Assembly: GCA_965204905.1 (NCBI GenBank)
Contig: OZ242042.1
Span: 3,224,001 to 3,288,000 of the forward strand
Direction: 5' to 3'
Origin: Bin87 sp965204905
GTDB lineage: Bacteria; Chloroflexota; Dehalococcoidia; Lucifugimonadales; UBA3495
Length of the DNA: 64,000 nt
Shown here: positions 16,428 to 24,971 of the stretch, piece after piece
Numbering within the stretch: the first letter of the stretch is position 1
Layout of the letters: the number at the start of each line of letters is the position of its first letter
The notes under the pieces: generated by a model
What the model was told of the DNA's origin: nothing
The model's database searches: none
The model's input: only the letters and a program-made list of their open reading frames with translations
Translations under genes and position numbers: made by a program

Positions 16428-16976
16428 ATGACCATACCCGACCGACCCGGCGAACCGGCCCAGCAACATTACGGCCTGCGCGATCCAAGCGACCAGGGTG
16501 GAGAAGGTGCGCCGCTGGCAGAGGACCTATCGTTGCCGGTGAACGTGGTTCCCAACGCCAACTATGCACAGCCGGAGGGATGGAACTGGCACAACACGTC
16601 AACCAGCCAGCCCAACGCAGCAACGTTTCACATCAGCCACAGCGACGTTACCAGGGTATTCGCGGATGTGCTGACCCCCGCCGACAGCCCGCCGGAAGCC
16701 TACTTCGTAGTGAAGAAAGACATCCCCCTGGTGATCATCGACAGCCTGGACAAGTATTGGGCCGCTGAATCAAAAGCTGCGCTGCCGCTGAACGGCCTGC
16801 GGGTGCCAGTTGAGGCTGACACGGTGGCCGAGGCAAAAGGAAAACTGGCGACGGATCTGGCGGCGCAGTTGCGACTTCTGCTGATGCTATCCACCGGCGG
16901 GACGACGCTGGCGCCGCAGTTGCAGGAGAATCTCCTGATGCTGAGCGAGGTTCTAGAGCAACGGACCCAGACGTAA
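16428..16976 (+). CDS. hypothetical protein
   Basis: 182 aa from the ATG at 16428. I do not recognise the family. The N-terminal third is polar and proline-rich (IPDRPGEPAQQHYGLRDPSD), the middle has strands (AATFHISHSDVTRVFADVL, AYFVVKKDIPLVIIDSLDKY), and the C-terminus is an amphipathic helix pair (LATDLAAQLRLLLML). No signal peptide or membrane segment. An upstream in-frame codon at 16380 lies inside the family 2 palindrome and was rejected as a start. It follows the DUF3467-like gene in the same direction. Confidence 0.6.
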   Translation: MTIPDRPGEPAQQHYGLRDPSDQGGEGAPLAEDLSLPVNVVPNANYAQPEGWNWHNTSTSQPNAATFHISHSDVTRVFADVLTPADSPPEAYFVVKKDIPLVIIDSLDKYWAAESKAALPLNGLRVPVEADTVAEAKGKLATDLAAQLRLLLMLSTGGTTLAPQLQENLLMLSEVLEQRTQT

Positions 16977-17010
16977 CGGGATAACCCTTCGACGGGCTCG
17001 GAACGAGCGG

Positions 17011-18552
17011 CTATCTCCCCTCGCGGATAAAGTCGGCGGCGCGTTCGGCCATCATGATGATGGTGGCGTTGGTGTTGGCGCGGACGATGTCGGGCATGAC
17101 GGCGGCGTCGATTACCCGCAGGTTCCGCAGGCCGTGGACGTTGCAGTACTGGTCAACCACCGCCAGCGGATCTGAGGACGGGCCCATTTTGCAAGTCACC
17201 GAGGTATGGCCGGCGATGCCGGCGTTCTGCTGAAGCCAGGCGTCCAGCGAGTCGTCATCGGCCAGGTCGGCGTCGGTGGGCGACAGACGCTCGGCCAGCA
17301 GGTCGGCAAAGGCCGGATGCTCGAAGATGGCGCAGGTGCGGCGTACGGCGTCACGGAACCGCTCGGTATCGCGCGGGTCGGTCAGGAACCGAAAGTCCAG
17401 GCGAGGCTGCACATCGACGTCAGCCGACGTGAGGGTCAGCAGGCCCTCGCTGTAGGGATATTCCAGGCGGCAGCCGACGCGGATGTTGGGTGCCTCACGG
17501 CTCTCGGGGTATGACGTGGTGGGCTGCACCTGGATGTCGTTGCGCTCAGTGGATCCGTTGGCGGTGAAACGCAGGCCGACCTGGTTGCGCGGCGCGTCAG
17601 GCGCGAGGTGATGGTCGGGCTGCGAGCGGTACACGATGGACACCGACGGATGGTTCTTCATACTCCGCCCCACACCGGGCAGGTCTTGAACCGGCTCGAT
17701 GCCTACGGATCGCAAGTGGTCGGTGGGGCCGACGCCGGACAGCATCAGCAACTGCGGCGAGGCGATCGCGCCGGCGCTGAGGATGATCTGGTCGCCATCA
17801 ATGATGAATGAATCGCCGCCACTTTCGACCTCAACCCCCACCGCTCGTGGTGAGCCTGTGGAACCACCGTCGAATACGACGCGGCGAACCGTTACGTTGG
17901 CGCGGATGGTGAGGTTGAGTCGGTGACGGCAGGCGTCCAGGTAGGTAATGGCGGTGCTCATGCGAACGCCGCCGGGGTTGTTCAGGGGCACCTGGCCCAC
18001 GCCGGTAGCATCAGGATGGTTCATGTCTGGGTCGTCGGGAAAGCCAGCGTCGCGGCAAGCCCGGTAGAAGGCAGCGTGCAGGGGCAGCCAGTCCTCGCGG
18101 GCGTGTCGCCAGACGGGTATGGGGCCGTCGGTGCCGTGAAAGTCGTCGTGGATGTCGGCGTCGGATTCCAAGCGGCGAAAGTAGGGCAGGGTTTTCCGGT
18201 AGCTCCACTCGTCGTTGCCAGCGGCGGCCCAGGCGTCGAAGTCCTCCGGCGCGCCCCGGATGACAATCTGGTGGTTGATGGCGCTGCTGCCGCCCGTCAC
18301 CTTGCCACGGGCGACGTGGATGGGTCGGGGATTCTCTGGCGTGGACTGGCCGACGAAAGACCAGTTGTGCGCCGTGCCTTCCTCGGAGGCGGCCTGGTTC
18401 ATATCGTGCTTGAGCTCGGCGGGCAGTTGATCGAAGGTGTAATCCGGCCCTGCCTCCAGCAGCAGCACGGAGCGGTCAGGGTCCTCCGACAGACGGTTGG
18501 CAAGGACGCAGCCGGCGGAACCGGCGCCGATGATGATGAAGTCGTATTTCAT
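17011..18552 (-). CDS. GMC-family FAD-dependent oxidoreductase
   Basis: 513 aa. The FAD dinucleotide fold starts at once, YDFIIIGAGSAGCVLANRL, followed by VLLLEAGPDY; VARGKVTGGSSAINHQIVIRG is GMC signature 1 and GAIASPQLLMLSGVG is signature 2. The C-terminus has the catalytic histidine region GIAGHTSVTCKMG and LRVIDAAVMPDIVRANTNATIIMMAERAAD. Members oxidise alcohols such as choline or polyethylene glycol; the substrate here is unknown. I chose the ATG at 18552, which follows AGGAAGT, over a longer frame. The coding sequence contains an in-frame copy of a dispersed repeat at 17841-17864, encoding TGSPRAV. Confidence 0.9.
   Translation of the reverse strand: MKYDFIIIGAGSAGCVLANRLSEDPDRSVLLLEAGPDYTFDQLPAELKHDMNQAASEEGTAHNWSFVGQSTPENPRPIHVARGKVTGGSSAINHQIVIRGAPEDFDAWAAAGNDEWSYRKTLPYFRRLESDADIHDDFHGTDGPIPVWRHAREDWLPLHAAFYRACRDAGFPDDPDMNHPDATGVGQVPLNNPGGVRMSTAITYLDACRHRLNLTIRANVTVRRVVFDGGSTGSPRAVGVEVESGGDSFIIDGDQIILSAGAIASPQLLMLSGVGPTDHLRSVGIEPVQDLPGVGRSMKNHPSVSIVYRSQPDHHLAPDAPRNQVGLRFTANGSTERNDIQVQPTTSYPESREAPNIRVGCRLEYPYSEGLLTLTSADVDVQPRLDFRFLTDPRDTERFRDAVRRTCAIFEHPAFADLLAERLSPTDADLADDDSLDAWLQQNAGIAGHTSVTCKMGPSSDPLAVVDQYCNVHGLRNLRVIDAAVMPDIVRANTNATIIMMAERAADFIREGR
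17841..17864 (-). repeat. dispersed repeat, family 3, inside a coding sequence
   Basis: Read on the minus strand, this 24-mer matches the intergenic repeat at 20107-20130 at 21 of 24 positions (core CAGGCTCACCA-GAGCGG). It lies in frame in the GMC oxidoreductase gene at a surface-loop-like position between two beta strands. Confidence 0.6.
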
Positions 18553-18602
18553 TTGGTTACTTCCTATACTACCCTGGCTTGCTGACGGAACCAGCACGTC
18601 AA

Positions 18603-18959
18603 TCACTGGGGCAGCAGCGGCTCCAGTTTGTCCAGGAGCGCCTCCACGCGATCCAGACCCTCAGCAACTTCCGCGCTGGCCAATTCGTCCTCGTAGAAGT
18701 TTTCGTGGAGGAGGTTGGCTCTTGCGAAATCGTCCGTGATGGCGCCGTCGCCCAGCTCCGCGCGGAGGCGTCCGACCGTGCGAAAGTGATGGCGATGCCG
18801 GCCATGCTCCCAACCCCACTCCTCAGCGACGGCCTTTAGCATGAGGGCGGCGGCACCCCAACCCTTCTCCGAAGCCTGCCTCACATCGCCGGCGGCGAGT
18901 TCGGCCCGCGCTTGGGCCAGAAGATGGTAGCTTGATTCCCGGTATTTCTGCGTAGACAT
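18603..18959 (-). CDS. PaREP1/HEPN-like helical protein
   Basis: 118 aa, all-helical. It has HLLAQARAELAAGDVRQASE followed by KGWGAAALMLKAVAEEWGW, and a C-terminal ARANLLHENFYEDELASAEV, the pattern of the PaREP1/PaREP8 branch of HEPN-fold proteins (A-x-x-LH-x-NFY). Function of this branch is unknown; other HEPN proteins are often RNases in toxin or defence systems. A similar protein is encoded at 39879. It ends 50 bases before the GMC gene starts; possible cotranscription. Confidence 0.65.
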   Translation of the reverse strand: MSTQKYRESSYHLLAQARAELAAGDVRQASEKGWGAAALMLKAVAEEWGWEHGRHRHHFRTVGRLRAELGDGAITDDFARANLLHENFYEDELASAEVAEGLDRVEALLDKLEPLLPQ

Positions 18960-19044
18960 GGCCGGCTAATTCTAACACCGCGCCCTTGGGGGCGGTCGAT
19001 GGTTCTGTGTGTGGGCGGTCGGCGAGTAGGCTACGCCGTCCGTA

Positions 19045-20061
19045 TCAGGTTTGGATGCGGTAGGCGCGGACGGCGGTGTCGTGGAGGAGGTTGGCGCGCT
19101 CGGTGGGGGTGTAGCCCCGCGACATGCGCTTGAAGGCGTTGTACATGACGTTGTACGAGAAGGAAACCTTGTCGGGCGGGAAGTTGCTCTCGAACATACA
19201 GCGGTCAGGGCCGAACTGCTCGATGCAGTAGTTCAGCCACGGTGCCATGGCCTCGGCCAGTTCCTCGGAGCCGATGGGGATGTCGCGGGCGTGCCAGCCG
19301 AAGCCCCACCGGGGCATCCCAAGGCCGCCCAGCTTGCAGACTACGTTGGGATTCTGGGCGACGGCGGCGATTCCCTCGCGCCACGCGGGGATGACCTCGT
19401 CGTCCTTGCCGGCGTAGCTGCCGGTGCGACTCACGCCGCCGACGTGGTTCAGGATGATGGACACCTCGGGCACGGCGCGGGCGAATTCGGCGACCTCTTT
19501 GAGCTGCGGGAAGGACAGCATGATGTCCAGCGACAGGCCCATGCCGGCGAGGACTCTTGCACCGGCGCGGAAGGTCTCGTTAGACAGGATGCCCGGCGTC
19601 TCGCGGTCCTCGATGGACGGGTCGGGGCTCCAGGTGACGTTGTGGCGGATGCCCCTGAAACGGTTGGGGCTGGCGGCCTGCAACGCCTCCAGCACGGGCG
19701 TGACGTTGTCGCCCAGCTTGAGGTCGGCGTGGCCGACGATGGCGGCGGCGGCACGGGCTTCGCCGTAGGTTCCGCTGGCGCTGGCGGCCGACAGGCCCTG
19801 CACGAACTCAACCTCGCCCACAGGCTTCAGCTCCTCCGGCCCGTCGGCGCGGTACATGGAGCGGGCCTCCACGAACACGGTGGAGCGGACGTTGTGGCCG
19901 GAGTCCAGGTCGGCCATGAGTTCGTGTAGCAGGTAACGCTGGTAGGGGACGCTGCCCATTCGGCCGTCCCAGAAATGGTGATGCGGGTCGCACAGGGGGA
20001 TTTCGGGTTCGATGGGATCTTCCTGGGTCAGGGCCAGCCAGTCGTTGTTTCCGAAGGGCAT
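19045..20061 (-). CDS. amidohydrolase family protein (amidohydrolase 2, COG3618-like)
   Basis: 338 aa TIM-barrel hydrolase. The N-terminal strand IPLCDPHHHFWDGR gives the HxH metal site, VFVEARSMYR is the second strand, GIRHNVTWSP and LSLDIMLSFPQLKEVAEFAR the central barrel, SIILNHVGG the third metal histidine region, and CMFESNFPPDKVSFSY the C-terminal aspartate/asparagine region. The family includes lactonases and decarboxylases acting on small carboxylates. It is transcribed alone, with a family 3 repeat upstream at 20107. Confidence 0.87.
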   Translation of the reverse strand: MPFGNNDWLALTQEDPIEPEIPLCDPHHHFWDGRMGSVPYQRYLLHELMADLDSGHNVRSTVFVEARSMYRADGPEELKPVGEVEFVQGLSAASASGTYGEARAAAAIVGHADLKLGDNVTPVLEALQAASPNRFRGIRHNVTWSPDPSIEDRETPGILSNETFRAGARVLAGMGLSLDIMLSFPQLKEVAEFARAVPEVSIILNHVGGVSRTGSYAGKDDEVIPAWREGIAAVAQNPNVVCKLGGLGMPRWGFGWHARDIPIGSEELAEAMAPWLNYCIEQFGPDRCMFESNFPPDKVSFSYNVMYNAFKRMSRGYTPTERANLLHDTAVRAYRIQT

Positions 20062-20106
20062 GGTGGTTTCTCCTGTGGTTGGTGAACGTTGGGCCGTCCG
20101 CTAGTG

Positions 20107-20130
20107 ATTCGACAGGCTCACCATGAGCGG
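20107..20130 (+). repeat. dispersed repeat, family 3
   Basis: ATTCGACAGGCTCACCATGA followed by GCGG, in the divergent gap between the amidohydrolase and the MFS gene. Related sequences are at 16985-17010, 39469-39515 and, within a gene, 17841-17864. Confidence 0.7.
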
Positions 20131-20197
20131 ACTCTGAGCGCAATGATACCACCCAAATCGGGCGCTTCCCCAACGGCGCGGATGGCGGGCGCGGGTG

Positions 20198-20203
20198 TAT
20201 CAT
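20198..20203 (+). promoter_or_regulatory. -10 box immediately before a GTG start
   Basis: TATCAT ends 9 bases before the GTG at 20213, so the transcript probably begins at or next to the start codon (leaderless). Confidence 0.4.
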
Positions 20204-20212
20204 CCGCCCATC

Positions 20213-21427
20213 GTGAGGGTTATCGGGAATTGGGCGGCCTCGCTGCGCTTCAGGGATTTTCGCCTGCTCTGGCTATCCACGCTCTTCTACTCCCTGGCCA
20301 CGGGGATGGAGCAGGTGTCGGTCGGGTGGCTGATCTATGAGCTGACCGGTTCGGAGTTCATGGTGGGCCTGGGCGCGGCGGCCCGGATGCTGCCCTTCTT
20401 CGTCCTGGGAATGCTGTCGGGGGCCATTGCCGACCGGTGGGATCGCCGCACGCTGCTGCGAATCGGCACGCTGGGCGCATCGGCGGCGGCGTTCACGATG
20501 GCGGTCCTGCTGCTGTGGGGACTGGCCAACGAGTGGGTCATTATCGCGCTGGTGCTGGCGCTGGGCAGCGCGATGGCCTTCACCATTACGGTGCGGCAAA
20601 CCTTCACCTACGACATCGTGGGGTCGGGATATGCGCTGAACGGGCTGGCGCTGGGCGCGATGGCGATGCAGGGCGGCGGCATCGTGGGGTCGCTGGTATC
20701 GGGAGCGGTGATTGAGTTCGTGGGCCCGGGCTGGCAGTTCCTGGCGTCGGCGGGAGCCTACCTGTTGTCCGCCGCCGCGACACTGGCAATCGTCAATCCG
20801 GGCCGGTCGCTGCGCACCTCGGCGGAATCGGTGTTGCAGAACCTGGTCGGGTACGCCCGGCTGATGCGCGAGCACCGCCTGATGGTCGTACTGATGGCGC
20901 TGACGGCGACGACGGAGGTGCTGGGGTTCACGCACATGACGCTGCTGCCGGTATTCGCAAAGGAGGTGCTGCGCGTGGGTCCCGCCGGGCTGGGCGTGAT
21001 GACGGCGGGACGGCAGGCCGGCGGGCTGCTGGGCTTGTGGCTGCTGGCCGGGCTGGGGGCAACGCGGCGGAAGGGGATTTTGACGTTCGCCACGGCCATC
21101 GGGTTCGGCGTGGGCCTGATGGCGTTCTACCTCACCACTAACATCTACACGTTCCTGATGGTGCTGCTGTTTGTGAACGCCTGCGCCATGGCGGTGGACA
21201 CGCTGTACAAGGCGCTGATGCAGGACCTGGTGCCGGACGAGGAACGAGGCCGGGCCATGGGCACGTGGGTATTGAGCGTCGGGTTCGCGCCGGTGGGCCA
21301 CGTTGGGGTCGGCGCGCTGGCCGGAGCAGTGGGCGCGCCGGCGGCCCTATTGATCAACGGGGCGGTACTGGCTGGGTTGAACGTGATTACCGGACTGGGT
21401 TTGCCGCGCATCCGGCGGCTGGAGTGA
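20213..21427 (+). CDS. MFS transporter, enterobactin-exporter-like (12 TM)
   Basis: 404 aa. MRVIGNWAASLRFRDFRLLW is typical of the N-terminus of EntS-like MFS proteins, followed by helices such as LLWLSTLFYSLATGMEQV and motif A GAIADRWDRRTLLRIG. A symmetrical second half has VPDEERGRAMGTWVLSVGFAPVG. I chose the GTG at 20213 rather than an earlier GTG at 20195 because the homologous N-terminus begins here and a -10-like TATCAT lies between the two. The exported compound is unknown. The META lipoprotein gene starts 6 bases after the stop. Confidence 0.83.
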   Translation: MRVIGNWAASLRFRDFRLLWLSTLFYSLATGMEQVSVGWLIYELTGSEFMVGLGAAARMLPFFVLGMLSGAIADRWDRRTLLRIGTLGASAAAFTMAVLLLWGLANEWVIIALVLALGSAMAFTITVRQTFTYDIVGSGYALNGLALGAMAMQGGGIVGSLVSGAVIEFVGPGWQFLASAGAYLLSAAATLAIVNPGRSLRTSAESVLQNLVGYARLMREHRLMVVLMALTATTEVLGFTHMTLLPVFAKEVLRVGPAGLGVMTAGRQAGGLLGLWLLAGLGATRRKGILTFATAIGFGVGLMAFYLTTNIYTFLMVLLFVNACAMAVDTLYKALMQDLVPDEERGRAMGTWVLSVGFAPVGHVGVGALAGAVGAPAALLINGAVLAGLNVITGLGLPRIRRLE

Positions 21428-21433
21428 GTTGCG

Positions 21434-22783
21434 ATGCTTTTTTGTAAGATAATGCTCATCATGGCGGCGATGCTTCTGGTTGGTATCGCCTGCGCCGGGC
21501 CGCGTCCGGCGCCCCTGACAACGCCGGAGGCCACTACTACCAGCCCGGTCCCGGAACCAACGCCCACCAAACCGCCACTTGCCACCGCCACCACGGTTCC
21601 GGAGCCGACCCCCACCAGACTGCCAATTGACGGCGCAACCTGGATCCTGGAGTCCATCGACGGGGAACCGCCCATCAAAGGCACACACCTGACGCTGACG
21701 GTGGACGGGCCCCAGTTCGGCGGATACGACGGCTGCAATGATTTCGGTGGCCGGCATGAGTCAGGGCAACCGATCATTGAACGAGATGGAACTATCTCGC
21801 TGCCCCCAATAGCTACAACCTTGCAAGGCTGCGTGACTCCACCCGGGATTCTCGATCAGGCAGACCGCTACCTGGATGCTATGAAACAGGACGCCAAGGC
21901 TCGCGTCGTCGATGACCGCCTGCATATCCTGGACAGTTCGGGGGAGGTGGCGCTGGTGTTCGCCAAGGAACAGCCATTGCCCGGCAGGCCCATCGATCTG
22001 GTTGGCACCAGTTGGCGGCTGGTGGATGACGAGGACATCTACGGCGAAGGGGCTACGACTCTCTTGTTTTTGAACTCCTGGGCGGCCACGGGAACCACCG
22101 TCTGCCGTGATTACAGCATTGGGTACACTGCATCCGAGGGACGCATCCGGATACCGTCCAAGGGCATGTCCGGCTCCAGTGAGCCGTGCTCGAGCGAAGT
22201 TTCCCGACAGGAGCACCAATTCACCGAGGATTTCGGGTGGGCGGATGAATACTCGATCAACCGAGCCTACGGGTCTGAGCGGTTGGTGGTGCGCACCAGC
22301 CGGAGCAAGACGCTGACGTTCGAACCGCTGCCGCAGTCCGCAAGTGCCATATTCGAGGGGCAGTGGCGGCTGATTCGGTTCCTGGAGAGCCGTTCGGATA
22401 GATCGGGGATACGGTGGCCGAGCGATACCGACGTTGGCGTCAGCGAGAACATCACCGCAACGTTCGATGAACGGTCCGTAACAGGGTCGCTCGGGCGTGA
22501 TTCGTGCGCGTACCGCACGGTCGGGCAAGACGGGGCGCGATCGGTGGACGCGGCTGGAACGATCTCCATCGCCGCTGCATCGGTCGCCGAGGATTCGTGC
22601 GACGACGGGGCCAGCATCTCGCCAAAACAGCAGCAGTATCTGGGTGCCTTGCCGACCGCGGAACGATACACCGTGTTCGGGGAACGTTTGGTGATCTTCA
22701 CGTCGGACGACGGTGCGCTGGTTTTTCAATCCGAGCGGGTTACGCCTTCGGCGCCAACAGAAAGCCATCCAGCGGCCAAATAG
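21434..22783 (+). CDS. META-domain lipoprotein with repeated META-like units
   Basis: 449 aa. Hydrophobic N-terminus with the lipobox LVGIACA, so it is probably lipid-anchored, then a Thr/Pro linker (residues about 30-70) of the kind common in Chloroflexota lipoproteins. Residues about 72-190 form a META/HslJ-like domain (WILESIDGEPP, GYDGCNDFGG, LQGCVTP). Two further weaker copies appear at about 195-300 (TSWRLVDDEDI) and 310-435 (GQWRLIRFLES). META domains are linked to stress or inhibitor resistance, but the role here is unknown. It follows the MFS gene by 6 bases, suggesting a joint envelope function. Confidence 0.75.
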   Translation: MLFCKIMLIMAAMLLVGIACAGPRPAPLTTPEATTTSPVPEPTPTKPPLATATTVPEPTPTRLPIDGATWILESIDGEPPIKGTHLTLTVDGPQFGGYDGCNDFGGRHESGQPIIERDGTISLPPIATTLQGCVTPPGILDQADRYLDAMKQDAKARVVDDRLHILDSSGEVALVFAKEQPLPGRPIDLVGTSWRLVDDEDIYGEGATTLLFLNSWAATGTTVCRDYSIGYTASEGRIRIPSKGMSGSSEPCSSEVSRQEHQFTEDFGWADEYSINRAYGSERLVVRTSRSKTLTFEPLPQSASAIFEGQWRLIRFLESRSDRSGIRWPSDTDVGVSENITATFDERSVTGSLGRDSCAYRTVGQDGARSVDAAGTISIAAASVAEDSCDDGASISPKQQQYLGALPTAERYTVFGERLVIFTSDDGALVFQSERVTPSAPTESHPAAK

Positions 22784-22808
22784 GGTATGATTCCGGCGGA
22801 GGTTGCCG

Positions 22809-24383
22809 ATGGTTGCTGCTGGAAATGAACTGAATTCGCCCCTGGGCCGGGTGCTGATGGTGCAGGGGACTGCGTCGCACGTGGGCAAGAGCGTGCTGGT
22901 GTCGGCGCTGTGCCGCATCCTGCGCCAGGACGGGCTGCGCGTCGCGCCGTTCAAAGCGCAGAACATGTCCAACAACTCCTACGTCACGCCTGACGGAGCG
23001 GAGATCGGGCGGGCGCAGGCGGTGCAGGCTGAGGCGGCGGGCGTGGAGGCCCGGGTCGAAATGAATCCGGTGCTGCTGAAGCCTGAGGCCGACAGCCACG
23101 CGCAGGTGGTGCTAATGGGACGGCCGTGGATGTCGGCGCGCGCGCGCGACTACTTCGAGATGAAGGCCACGCTGTGGGACTCGGTGGCGAAGTCGCTGGA
23201 CACGCTGCGACGGGAGCACGACGTGGTGGTGATCGAGGGCGCGGGCAGCCCCGCCGAGATCAATCTGAAGGCAACCGAAATCGTCAATATGCGGGTCGCA
23301 CTGCACGCCGACGCGCCGGTGCTGCTGTGCGGCGACATCGACCGGGGCGGCGTATTCGCGTCGCTGGTGGGGACGCTACAACTGCTGGACGACGCGGAGC
23401 GGGCGGCGGTCAAGGGCCTGCTCATCAACAAGTTCCGCGGCGACGTGAGCCTGCTCACCGACGGCCTAACCTGGCTGGAGGACTACACCAACAAGCCCGT
23501 GGTGGGAGTGGTTCACCATTACCGCGACATCCATATTCCCGAAGAGGACTCGGTGGCGCTGGACATCACGCCGCCGGCGTCCACGGCGCAAGCGGTGCTG
23601 GACGTGGCGGTGGTGCAGGTGCCGCACATCTCCAACTTCGACGACTTCGACCCGCTGGCCCGGGAGCCGGGGGTGAACCTGCGCTACGTGCAGCACGGCG
23701 ACCGGCTGGGCAGCCCCGACCTGGTGATCCTGCCGGGCAGCAAGACGACGATTCCCGACCTGCTGTGGATGGAGCGGCAGGGGTTGTCGCAGGCGGTGGC
23801 ATCGGCCCACGAGCGCGGTTCGGCCATCGTGGGTATCTGCGGCGGCTACCAGATGCTGGGCAACACGCTGTACGACCCGGACGGCATCGAATCGACCATC
23901 GGGCAGGCCGACGGGCTGGGCTTGCTGCCGCTGTCCACCACGTTTGCGGGCAGCAAGGAGACCCACCGGGTGCAGGCGACGGTACGCTCTGAAGCCAGCG
24001 CGAACGGCGGGCTGCTGTCGGGCGCGTCCGGCGAGAGCGTGGTGGGCTACGAGATACACATGGGTCGCACTGTGGGCGAGGGATTCATCCCGGCTTTTGC
24101 GGTGAACGACCGGGCCGACGCGCCGGTGACCGCCGCCACTGCGCTGGACGGCGCGCTGGATGCCTCGGGCCGGGTGATGGGGACGTACATCCACGGACTG
24201 TTTCACAACGCCGGCGTCCGACGGGCGATGCTGGGCGAGTTGGCGCGGCACAAAGGAGTCACGCTGCCCGACGGCGTGGACGTGGCCCGCGACCGGGAGT
24301 ACGACCGGCTGGCCGACTGGGTGCGCGGCAGCCTGCGGATGGACATGGTGTACGACATGATTGGCGTATCTCCGTCGCCATGA
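22809..24383 (+). CDS. cobQ: cobyric acid synthase CobQ
   Basis: 524 aa, typical length. The N-terminal dethiobiotin-synthetase-like domain has VQGTASHVGKSVLVSAL (P-loop variant) and VVVIEGAGSPAEINL; the C-terminal type 1 glutamine amidotransferase-like domain has VGICGGYQMLG with the nucleophilic cysteine and GTYIHGLFHN with the histidine. The enzyme amidates four carboxylates of adenosylcobyrinic a,c-diamide. I chose the ATG at 22809, preceded by GGAGG, over a TTG two codons earlier. The stop overlaps the cobU start by 4 bases. No cobalamin riboswitch fits in the 25-base gap upstream. Confidence 0.93.
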   Translation: MVAAGNELNSPLGRVLMVQGTASHVGKSVLVSALCRILRQDGLRVAPFKAQNMSNNSYVTPDGAEIGRAQAVQAEAAGVEARVEMNPVLLKPEADSHAQVVLMGRPWMSARARDYFEMKATLWDSVAKSLDTLRREHDVVVIEGAGSPAEINLKATEIVNMRVALHADAPVLLCGDIDRGGVFASLVGTLQLLDDAERAAVKGLLINKFRGDVSLLTDGLTWLEDYTNKPVVGVVHHYRDIHIPEEDSVALDITPPASTAQAVLDVAVVQVPHISNFDDFDPLAREPGVNLRYVQHGDRLGSPDLVILPGSKTTIPDLLWMERQGLSQAVASAHERGSAIVGICGGYQMLGNTLYDPDGIESTIGQADGLGLLPLSTTFAGSKETHRVQATVRSEASANGGLLSGASGESVVGYEIHMGRTVGEGFIPAFAVNDRADAPVTAATALDGALDASGRVMGTYIHGLFHNAGVRRAMLGELARHKGVTLPDGVDVARDREYDRLADWVRGSLRMDMVYDMIGVSPSP

Positions 24384-24922
24384 GCAGCATCCACCTGGTA
24401 CTGGGCGGCATCCGGTCGGGCAAGAGCGCGTATGGCGAGCGGTTGGCGACGGAGATTGCCAACGGGAGGACCGTAATCTACATCGCCACCGGGACGGTGA
24501 CCGACGACGAGATGGCGGAGCGAATCCGGAGGCACCGCGAACGCCGGCCAGCGGAATGGCGAACGGTGGAAGCGCCGCTGAATCCCGTGGGGACGCTGCG
24601 GGAGGCAGGCGTGAGCGCAACCGTGCTGCTGCTGGACTCGCTGGACGGGTGGGTATCGAACCTGCTGATCGAGCACGAGGGGATGGAGGCGTCGGAATTG
24701 GAGGCGCGGACCGTGGGCGCGGCGCGGCGGTTCGCGTCCTACGTGGGTGAGATTGACGCTGATGCTGTGGTCGTCACCAGCGAGGTGGGGCACTCGCTGG
24801 TGGCGACGTCATCGCTGGGTCGGCAGTTCCAGGACCTGCTGGGCACGGTGAACCAAGCGATGGCGGCGGACGCGGACGCGGTGACGCTGGTAGTGGCGGG
24901 GATTCCGGTACCGATAAAGTAG
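24380..24922 (+). CDS. cobU: adenosylcobinamide kinase / guanylyltransferase CobU
   Basis: 180 aa. P-loop GGIRSGKSAYGERLA at the N-terminus; RHRERRPAEWRTVEAPL holds the histidine that forms the GMP intermediate in CobU; LLLDSLDGWVSNLL is the Walker B region and VVVTSEVGHSLVATSSLGRQFQDLLG matches the conserved EVG...P...R-x-F-x-D-x-x-G pattern. It acts after CobQ, activating the nucleotide loop side chain. The stop codon is the first part of a family 1 palindrome. Confidence 0.93.
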   Translation: MSSIHLVLGGIRSGKSAYGERLATEIANGRTVIYIATGTVTDDEMAERIRRHRERRPAEWRTVEAPLNPVGTLREAGVSATVLLLDSLDGWVSNLLIEHEGMEASELEARTVGAARRFASYVGEIDADAVVVTSEVGHSLVATSSLGRQFQDLLGTVNQAMAADADAVTLVVAGIPVPIK

Positions 24923-24946
24923 GGGTGAATGATTATTCGCCCCTGC
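24919..24946. repeat. dispersed palindromic repeat, family 1, providing the cobU stop codon
   Basis: Arms AGGGGTGAAT and ATTCGCCCCT around GATT, the same element as at 8374 with one arm mutation. The TAG at 24920-24922 inside it ends the cobU frame. Confidence 0.75.
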
Positions 24947-24971
24947 ACGGCCCTTGTGCTAATCTTGCGAA

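Noticed and set aside
22784..22808. Cobalamin riboswitch before cobQ
   Set aside because: The gap is 25 bases, too short, and no B12 box is visible upstream in the lipoprotein gene.
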